NCBI GenBank assembly: GCA_033220425.1
Contig: CM065653.1
Span: 1,860,001 to 1,924,000, forward strand
Direction of reading: 5' to 3'
Length of the DNA: 64,000 nucleotides
DNA from: Lepraria neglecta
Lineage: Eukaryota; Ascomycota; Lecanoromycetes; Lecanorales; Stereocaulaceae
Shown: positions 57,163 through 64,000 of the stretch, one piece after another
Layout: each line of letters starts with the position of its first letter
How positions within the stretch are numbered: the stretch's first letter is position 1
Position numbers and translations under genes: made by a program
Notes under the pieces: model-generated
Databases searched by the model: none
Seen by the model: only the letters and a program-made list of their open reading frames with translations
What the model was told of the DNA's origin: nothing

Positions 57163-58488
57163 ATGCCTGACCAATCCGATCCTGCTGCCAACCCACCACC
57201 GCCACCAAAAACTCCAAAACTTCGAGAGTCCTGCGACAGTTGCCTCATTGCCAAGGTCAAGTGTAGCAAGTCGAGACCACTTTGCGGACGATGCCTCGCA
57301 AATGGTGCACCATGCGTCTACAGTCCATCCTCAAGATCGGGTAAGAGGAATCGCAATTCCAACGGCATATCCAAATCTATCAACACCTCGGCGGCTCACA
57401 CCAATGGTCATGGCAAAGGACCAGACAGTCCTAGGAGCACACTCCCACCTTCAGCCTCATATTTGACGCGACTGATGTATCCACTTCTGGACGCTGCAGA
57501 TCGTTCTCTTCTAGATCCGAATGAGGGACCAATAGGCGGCACCACATCACCATTACTACAGGAATCCTCGCATATTCCAGTTCCAATCGTCCATGAAATG
57601 AACACAAACGGAGATGAGGACGGATTTGATTCGTCAGACTTTCTCCCAACGCCTCCGTTCCACCAGGGTGATTTTATGGATTTCATGGCCACCTCTGGAC
57701 CAAACCCATTCCCAGACTTCAACACGGCGCCCCCTTCACCATGTCTCAATACCGATCACTTTCCCGCCAGCCCCGCTTGGACAACCAAACAGGACCCTTA
57801 CCTTCGAAACTTCCAAAGCCCGCTTGACATGATGCCCGTCGGCCGCGCTTCGTCCTCCCAAACAACGCCTCGTCCCTCCGCTCCACCACCCCCTCCCCCT
57901 CAAGACAACAACCATCGAGAGTTGATAAAAGCCAACACAGAAAGAGGTCAGCCATGCGACTGCTTTGCAGCCTGCCTACAAGTCCTCCAATCTCTACATA
58001 ACCACTCATCCCTGCTTTCCGCCACACAGCAGGGTGGCCCACCTTTCGATATCGTCCTTACAATCAACCGTGAAGCTATGGAGAGCTGTTCCACAATGCT
58101 CGAGTGTGGAAGTTGCGTATCAAAGAGCGGAAGGAGTATATCAACGATGATGTTGGCTACGATCTTCGGCAAAGTGATGTCATTGTACAGGGCTGCCTGT
58201 TTTCTTAGATTTGGTCCCTCGACTAGCATGCACGCCACAGCACAATTAGCTTTCGGAGCCTACACTGTGACTGGGGAGAATAGACAGTTATTGGAGATAG
58301 AAATCTTGCTACTGGAGTTGCGGAAGGTGGAGAGCATTCTCGCAGTCTATTCCCAGAGATTCATGAACACGCAGGCGGAGAAAGATGATGAAACTAACGT
58401 GTACAATGCATTAACGGCCTATTTGGACAAGAACTTGCGGTACATTGTGGAGTTCTTGCAGATGCGCAAAGGTGGAGTCTCCAAATGA
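57163..58488 (+). CDS. AflR-type Zn2Cys6 transcription factor
   Basis: Single exon, 441 residues. The binuclear zinc cluster is at residues 24-51, C-x2-C-x6-C-x6-C-x2-C-x6-C (SCDSCLIAKVKCSKSRPLCG), with a basic linker (SGKRNRN) after it. A long Pro/Ser-rich stretch follows (60-265). The C-terminal 170 residues resemble the AflR regulatory domain: CDCFAACLQVLQSLHNHSS, ESCSTMLECGSCVSKSG, and the helix MMLATIFGKVMSLYRAA. It lies between the PKS (divergent) and the reductase (convergent, 167 bp away), the place expected of a pathway-specific activator. It is not the C2H2+Zn2Cys6 Cmr1 type that controls DHN-melanin genes in several plant-associated fungi. Confidence 0.88.
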   Translation: MPDQSDPAANPPPPPKTPKLRESCDSCLIAKVKCSKSRPLCGRCLANGAPCVYSPSSRSGKRNRNSNGISKSINTSAAHTNGHGKGPDSPRSTLPPSASYLTRLMYPLLDAADRSLLDPNEGPIGGTTSPLLQESSHIPVPIVHEMNTNGDEDGFDSSDFLPTPPFHQGDFMDFMATSGPNPFPDFNTAPPSPCLNTDHFPASPAWTTKQDPYLRNFQSPLDMMPVGRASSSQTTPRPSAPPPPPPQDNNHRELIKANTERGQPCDCFAACLQVLQSLHNHSSLLSATQQGGPPFDIVLTINREAMESCSTMLECGSCVSKSGRSISTMMLATIFGKVMSLYRAACFLRFGPSTSMHATAQLAFGAYTVTGENRQLLEIEILLLELRKVESILAVYSQRFMNTQAEKDDETNVYNALTAYLDKNLRYIVEFLQMRKGGVSK

Positions 58489-58655
58489 GGCTTGGCCTAT
58501 TTCACGAGGTGATGGTATAGGGTAATATCTAATTCGGCACTTGCAAGGCACGCACGCATACACCGGGATAAGCGACATAGATTAGTTTATTAGAGACGCC
58601 AAGAAAAGCTTGTAACAGTTCAATCTCATCTTTCTCCCCGCCTTACTTTAAAACA

Positions 58656-59705
58656 TTACTGGCCTGAACCGCCAGAGATGGTGACAATTTGTCCTACCCA
58701 ATTTAGCATATGTATGGAAATGGAGGAAGTCGTTTTGGGACACTCACCATTCACCCAGCCACCATCCTCGCTGGCCAAAAATGCCACCACCCTGGCAACA
58801 TCAACCGGCATTGCGCATCTTCCCAATGGACATGCATTGGCCATTTCATTCTCAATCTTTTCGGCCGACCAACCTCCAGTCGCACCCGGGATGTATTTCC
58901 AAGCAACCTGAGCGAACATATCCGACTTGACACCACCCGGAGCAATAGCATTGACAGTAATACCCTTCTTGCCGAAATCCTTGGCAAAAGACTTGGTGAT
59001 GCCATTTACGGCTGATTTGCTGCCAGAGTAAAGCGCATGATCACCCACAGAAATGAGCCCAGCCGCAATCGAAGACATAAGGATCAGGCGACCTCCGGGC
59101 TCGCAATATTTGTACGCATGCTGCCCAACGAAGAACTGTGCGCGGAGGTTCAACCCAAATACCAAATCAAATCTTTCTTCCGTGATATCCTCGGTCTTGT
59201 CAAAACTCTCCATGCCCGAATTCGAACACACGATATCGAGTTTACCAAAGTGGGCCTTCGACTCCTCGAACATTCTCGTAATCTCCGGCACCTTTGATAC
59301 GTCTGCCTGGACGGCGACGGCTTTGCTGCCGAGAGCTTCTATCTGCGAGACAATTGCGTTGGCGCAATCAAGACCTTTCACGTAGTTGACGACGACGGAG
59401 GCGCCGCGGGCACCGAGCTCGAGAGCTATGCCGGCGCCGATGCCGCGGGAGGCGCCTGTGACGAGAGCGACTTTGCCGGTGAGGTTGTGGGGGACATGGG
59501 ATGTGTAGCCGTTGGTGGAGTGTCCATTAGACATTTGACCATTGGTGGTCTGTTCATTTGCTTTTGGTGCAATGGAAGTCAATTCGCTGAATGGCTGTCC
59601 ACTGATGGTCGTTTCATTGGACATTGGTGCATTGGACATCTGATCTGTGGAAACTTGTCCATTGGATGCCTGTCCATCAATGGCGTCAACTTTCGTTTCA
59701 GCCAT
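58656..59705 (-). CDS. SDR reductase, tetra/trihydroxynaphthalene-reductase-like
   Basis: Two exons (complement of 58656-58693 and 58748-59705) joined by a 54-bp phase-1 intron give 331 residues. Residues 1-75 are a low-complexity extension with repeated NGQ/MSN words (SNGQVSTDQMSN, TNGQMSNGHSTNGYTS). The SDR domain has the NADP(H) motif TGASRGIG, the NAG-type motif as CSNSGME, catalytic Ser in LMSSIAAG, and YSGSK with the Tyr and Lys. VNAIAPGGVKSDM and ARVVAFLASEDGGWVNGQIV follow; the spliced C-terminus ends ISGGSGQ. Close relatives reduce polyhydroxynaphthalenes in melanin pathways or anthraquinone intermediates in Ver-1/MdpC-type pathways. Position beside the PKS and dehydratase favours the former. 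Confidence 0.87.
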   Translation of the reverse strand: MAETKVDAIDGQASNGQVSTDQMSNAPMSNETTISGQPFSELTSIAPKANEQTTNGQMSNGHSTNGYTSHVPHNLTGKVALVTGASRGIGAGIALELGARGASVVVNYVKGLDCANAIVSQIEALGSKAVAVQADVSKVPEITRMFEESKAHFGKLDIVCSNSGMESFDKTEDITEERFDLVFGLNLRAQFFVGQHAYKYCEPGGRLILMSSIAAGLISVGDHALYSGSKSAVNGITKSFAKDFGKKGITVNAIAPGGVKSDMFAQVAWKYIPGATGGWSAEKIENEMANACPLGRCAMPVDVARVVAFLASEDGGWVNGECPKTTSSISIHMLNWVGQIVTISGGSGQ

Positions 59706-60411
59706 CGTTAAAGAGGATTATGTAAGAGTTGGGATCGATGATTAAGCAGTGTTTATGTTTCCTTAGGTTTTGCAGTGGGTTCTATTATCAACACGAGGAG
59801 AAGCAGATCAGTGTCCTCAATATATGAAATCTACTCTGCCCAGACACCTAGGGTTCAATAAATGATATCTCGGGCTCTCGCAGTTCGGCGTCATGCCTCA
59901 CGGCGGCTATAACATATGACCGCAGAACAGTCCCTTTGGAACAACCTGAAACGTACTATTCGGTCGGTATACACGTTGCCTGACGCGTGGAATTCAGTTC
60001 CTGGATATGCAAAATGCCAAACGCACATTTCGATGACCGAGACGGTGATTGGCCGAATCGAAAATTTCGGCGTACCATCTATGAAAAAATAACTCTGAGG
60101 CGAAACATTCGTTCAGGACAGGGCGAACGGGGTGAATAGGCACAATCACTTGAAAGCTTCTTCAGCGGTGCATGTCATTATACGAGACACGCCGAGAGGA
60201 TCGCGTCGGAGAATAAGTACCCAATAAATTTTGTGACGGGAGGGGGAGTGGATGGAAACGGGATGAAGCTTGGTGGACGGGCCTTGGAATACAGGCTTTC
60301 ACTGTCAAGGGAACGGTGACAGGTGGTACGTACTTGCGAGGATACCCATGTCTATCTATACAAGCTCATCGTCCCTCTGTCCTACCTAGGCTCCAAAGTC
60401 AATTCCTCGCC
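59706..60411. promoter_or_regulatory. Divergent promoter, reductase / dehydratase
   Basis: 706 bp between two divergent starts. It contains TCGATGACCGA at 60030-60040 and a near match, TCGCAGTTCGG, at about 59878. No gene is supported. Confidence 0.5.
60030..60040. promoter_or_regulatory. TCG-N5-CGA site (AflR-type)
   Basis: TCGATGACCGA, about 325 bp upstream of the reductase start and 372 bp upstream of the dehydratase start. The half-sites fit the AflR family; the central bases do not fully match the extended aflatoxin consensus. Confidence 0.4.
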
Positions 60412-61730
60412 ATGGCCGAAATCATCACTACTAACGAGACAGCTCCACAAGACGATATAGTCGTCGCTGACGGGGCTATGCCTCATGCTGACGAGGTCAT
60501 GGTGGATGAGATTGCGGAGTCTTCTACGCGGACGCCTATGCCAGACGCATATCCGGCAGAGCAAGCCTCAGAAGCTACTCCTCTGCCAGAAAGGACAACA
60601 GTAGGAGCGTCTCAGAAAGAGATGCCCCCTCCCAGGCGGCCTTCACTCCAGGCTCATGCCAGCGGAAGATGGACTGCAGAGAGACCATTGGTAGACCCAG
60701 TAGAAGCTCCTCGAACAATGACGTCGACAGCGCACACGCCAATGCCAGCATGGTGCGGTGAAGACAGCATTCCAGCAGCACACGCACCTAGAGCGGACAC
60801 GTCAAGAGCGGATATGCCACCGCCAGAGAGCTTTACGCCGCAAGATCTTGCAATGGAGAACAATCCTATAACCACAGCAAGGCCTCCGCTTAGGGCGCAC
60901 GATAGTACGATTAGTGCTGCAGAGCCTGCACCAATGCACTCAAACATTGAAACGGCCTCTATGCCTTCAAAGACTTCTGCTATAGGCCGGCTTACACTTC
61001 CGGTTGCAACAGCGCCCTCGAGGATAACATTTGAAGGTGTGTAAATGACTGTTTCTTGGAACATGAAAAGAAGAGATGCATGCTTTAGAGGCACACATGT
61101 GATCAAGACTGAAGTTCTTACATTCGTGGATGATTGGGGCTTCATGCTCGGGGAAGTGCTTGATTCATGATCGACATCGAGAATTTTCGACTATTGAGAG
61201 CCCTGTGGCTAATGCAGCGGAAACAGAGTACCTCACGCTTTCGGAGATCACGTTCGAATGGGGCGACAGCTATGATGAGAAAGACTGGGTCAGACTGCGA
61301 GCCATACTAGCTCCCACCTTAATGGTAATTTCAATCTCCCGCAAAATTCGCTTTATTGCTAACATCCCGCCAGATAGACTACACAGACATCAACGGCCAC
61401 AAATGGGACGCCATGACCGCCGAAGATTTTGTCGGCATAATGTCTCACATTGGCTTCGTCGGCGACCCTCTAGTGCACACTCAGCACCACATTGGCGCCT
61501 CAAAATGGACAAAAATCTCTGATGAGGAGGTGATTGGGCACCATCAGCTGCGAGCTGCGCATCAGAGGTACACAGCGCTGGATATGAAGACGGTAGAGAA
61601 CAAGGGGCATGGACATGCTATGGTGAAGCATTTCTACAGGAAGGTTGATGGGGAGTGGAAGCTTGCTGGGCTGAGACCGACGGTAAGATGGAATGAGTTC
61701 GAGTTTGAGAAGATTTTTAAAGGGGTCTGA
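60412..61730 (+). CDS. Scytalone-dehydratase-like protein with long disordered N-terminus
   Basis: Proposed exons 60412-61040, 61108-61324 and 61374-61730 give 400 residues and keep frame. The last two exons code a scytalone dehydratase fold of about 180 residues: FEWGDSYDEKDWVRLRAI, the spliced LMIDYTDINGHKWDAM, DPLVHTQHHIGASKW, AHQRYTALDMK and WKLAGLRPTVRWNEFEF. Residues equivalent to Magnaporthe Tyr30, Asp31, Tyr50, His85 and His110 are present; those at Ser129 and Asn131 appear as Ala and Val (GHAMVKHFY). The N-terminal 210 residues are Pro/Thr/Ala-rich, disordered and unlike any dehydratase. The alternative is two genes, with the dehydratase starting at Met 61130 (183 residues), the usual length of the family. 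The 49-bp intron at 61325-61373 is secure; the first intron (67 bp) is inferred. Confidence 0.78.
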
Positions 61731-62680
61731 TTGCGTTTTCTGGCGGTTATAGTTGTATTCTGTCGAACCTTTGATAGCGATTGTATTATAGACGGCAGCA
61801 AATCTCACGATACTACCTAGACCATATCACCTCATAATTTATCTTCCATCAGCTATGACTCCAAACTTTGTATAATTCTTCCCTTATTGGCTGGACTTAC
61901 AACAGCCGCTCTCCGTCCTTCCTCAGCTTCCGTCGCAACATTTGGCGAATCTGACAGCGGAGTGTCTTCCCCTGCAGAGCTATGGCCCCTCCTACCCTGT
62001 ACTGATCCATAACTAACCCATCACGCAATAGCCTCTCTCCATAGTGCTTACGCTAAATGACGCTAGGAAGGCCTGATTCAGATGTACGCGAAAACGGTCG
62101 CCGATCAAAGACCTCTCTCCTCACACCGAATCCTCTCGCTCGCATCTATAAATCTCCGAGCTGCAGCGATTTGCCGGCTGGATCCACTTTCATGACCGAA
62201 CGCTGCATGACTGGGGGTATTTTAGGGACTTTGCATATAATCGCCTTCAATGCCCGTGTTTCTTCCCTCGCTAGGCACGCCATACGAAGAGCTCCACATA
62301 GCGCCAGCTCATCATTTGAATCCTTAGGATCTCCCTTCGTTAACAACTGCCATGGATTCGTTGCAATGCTCGCGTGGGATCACCGTCTACTATTGCACAA
62401 TTAAAATGGACCCAATGGCAGACTCTGAACGCCTGCCAGGCAATCTAAAAATATATATCCGAGGTCTCAGGCAACCCCGGGTCCGTGTATCCTCGCGTGA
62501 TTTTATTTCCGCTAGATCTCATCTCAGATCTGGCATGCCTCGGAACTTTCTACCTGCATTCACTTTATGTCTGCACCTCATGGACTATTGCATTCGTGCT
62601 TCCTCCCGTCCAATCATGATGTAACCGAGGAAAGGATAATCCCCACCAGCTGACTCTCCGGCCGGAACATCAATTCTCCA
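61731..62680. other. Intergenic stretch
   Basis: 950 bp beyond the dehydratase with no supported gene. Taken as the right edge of the polyketide cluster. Confidence 0.45.
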
Positions 62681-62830
62681 GATGTCCTCATCATTGGTGC
62701 GGGGGATTCTGGTACGTGCGGATAATTGCTCTGCGCGCCCATGACATTGTTATTATTATAATGCATTATGCATGTTGATAACGTTTGCTATGATTGAATG
62801 CAGGGCTGAGGCTGTGGTCGCCATCGACGA
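62672..62830 (+). pseudogene. Possible FAD-monooxygenase N-terminal remnant
   Basis: The sequence codes NSPDVLIIGAGDSG, then an intron-like GTACGT..TGCAG stretch (about 62712-62805), after which it reads L-R-L. The join gives the dinucleotide-binding start GxGxxG as in UbiH-type flavin monooxygenases. No Met lies upstream in the frame, and the rest of such a protein is absent: the frame runs into the 15-bp minisatellite and stops. It is a short match and could be chance. Confidence 0.25.
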
Positions 62831-62846
62831 GATCAGGGTGGTCAGG

Positions 62847-62900
62847 CAGTCAGGAGGTCAGCAGTCAGGAGGTCAGCAGTCAGGAGGTCAGTAGTCGGGA
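62847..62900 (+). repeat. 15-bp minisatellite, three copies
   Basis: CAGTCAGGAGGTCAG repeated three times exactly (62847-62891) and followed by a diverged partial copy. Confidence 0.9.
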
Positions 62901-64000
62901 GCGCAAGTTTGTCCTTGGGGAGGAAGGTTAATCAAGTCGGTGGGACGTCGAAGAGGATTTTTAACCGCGTGCTGCGACGGCGGTAGGTTCTTCTTATTCC
63001 CGGGCTCGTCAGGGCAGGTTGCAGAGTACCTGGACGTTACAGCAGCGTTGCTAATGAAGGGTAGACCTCAGCTACCGTTACTTCTACTCCTTCGAATCCG
63101 ATCCCAACAGCCACTCAGGACCAATCCATAAGATTCGTGCAAGGAAACCAACTCCGTATATATGTCTGGCTCAGCAACGGCATGCATGGAGTTTGCTAGG
63201 ACGATATGGAGGACAACTCGTGAGACATGGTCAAAACGTCTTTGTGGTAAAGAAGCTGGGATTGGGAAGTCCTACACCATAACGTCTGGCTTCGTGGTGT
63301 TGGCGGTCGGTTAGCTCAATGTGCCAAATTTATCTGATATCCTGGGTCTCGAGCCGTTCAATGGCAAGATGGTGCACCCGGCAAGCTGGGACTGAGACTA
63401 TGTGTGCCTGGCACAAGAGGAGGGATAATGGGTGCAGGAACGTCCTGGGTGAAAGATAATCTACACATGCCTGAAGTCCATTGATCCAGTCTATTCCACA
63501 ATTATGACAAGGACAAATGGTACCAGCCATTCTCTCGAGTTCTTCCTCCTAGCGATCGGCCTTCGAACGAGTCACGAATCACAAGTCATATCTCTAACCT
63601 CTGCATTTATGGCCCCAGTGCTTCCCTCCCGACCACTTAGCTAAAGGACGCTTCCGCACGTATGGGCATTCCAGTGGAGAAATCACAGAATTCCGCTATG
63701 CTCCTTACAATCTTGCGTATAATAGTCTCATCCTGCAAATCGATACCCCGTTACCCCTTTATCAAACACCTCGTTACCACTGCCCTCGAGGCAAAACAGC
63801 GGGAAAGAAACACCCGGAGTGTCGAAGCACTCAAGGACGAATTCCAAGGGATGGCAGCAAGTAGCACGTGTGTGGAACCGAATTGCACGAATTGTTCTAA
63901 GGACAAGCATGGGAAGAACATCACGAATTGCTACTATACAATATCAACGGAGAACTGGCTTCATGGACTGGAGTGATTATGAGATTCAGGGTACTGCGGC
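62901..64000. other. Right-edge stretch without a supported gene
   Basis: A 104-codon plus-strand frame (63662-63976) contains a Cys cluster (CVEPNCTNCSKDKHG) but is too short and isolated to call. Other frames are shorter. Nothing else recognised. Confidence 0.35.

Noticed and set aside
63662-63976. 104-codon plus-strand frame at the right edge
   Set aside because: A short Cys cluster is present, but there is no family match and no supporting context.
1-64000. tRNA, rRNA genes, CRISPR arrays and intact transposons
   Set aside because: No T-loop/anticodon-like arrangement, rRNA core sequence, regularly spaced repeat-spacer pattern, or transposase, integrase or reverse transcriptase motif was seen.

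Overview
The window is genomic DNA of a filamentous ascomycete (Pezizomycotina). The genes carry short GT..AG introns (46-111 bp, mostly 46-60 bp) with CTAAC- or CTGAC-like branch sites, and the families are fungal: Sla1, Yos9, Pmt4, AflR-type Zn2Cys6, non-reducing PKS, DUF6594 and PF17111-like N-terminal domains. Class-level placement (possibly Leotiomycetes) is only an impression. Exon borders below were set by eye and checked for reading-frame continuity.

Left third (1-23.3 kb): a dense block of conserved housekeeping genes. In order: the end of an unrecognised gene, cytoplasmic dynein intermediate chain, F1Fo-ATP synthase subunit e, protein O-mannosyltransferase Pmt4, an uncharacterised acidic protein, a Dal5-type MFS permease, the endocytic adaptor Sla1, a pirin, the mitochondrial Fe-S co-chaperone Jac1, the ER lectin Yos9 (with an apparent 1-nt frameshift in a G run) and the 60S assembly factor Nsa2. 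A 1.2-kb array of about ten degenerate ~125-bp repeats lies between YOS9 and NSA2.

Middle (23.3-47 kb): an accessory region rich in fast-evolving and broken genes. It holds a decayed STAND-type/ankyrin gene, an F-box gene, a decayed DUF6594 gene, and an intact gene joining a PF17111-like signalling N-terminus to a retropepsin-like aspartyl protease fold. It also holds a local family of four RING-type genes (one canonical, one with lost zinc ligands, two relics), a methyltransferase, a large N-glycosylated membrane protein, a small Gly/Ala-rich protein, a frameshifted F-box-like gene and a seven-helix cAMP-receptor-like GPCR.

Right (48.6-61.8 kb): a compact polyketide cluster of DHN-melanin type. 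It contains a 2149-aa non-reducing PKS (SAT-KS-MAT-PT-ACP-ACP-TE), an AflR-type Zn2Cys6 regulator divergent from it, a tetra/trihydroxynaphthalene-reductase-like SDR, and a scytalone-dehydratase-like gene divergent from the SDR. By homology the PKS would make a tetrahydroxynaphthalene-type naphthol, the SDR would reduce it, and the dehydratase would remove water. Several features depart from textbook melanin enzymes: Ser for Cys at the SAT nucleophile, two altered pocket residues in the dehydratase, and long low-complexity N-terminal extensions on both tailoring enzymes. The two divergent promoters each contain a TCG-N5-CGA site of AflR type. The last 2 kb is gene-poor, with a possible FAD-monooxygenase remnant and a 15-bp minisatellite.
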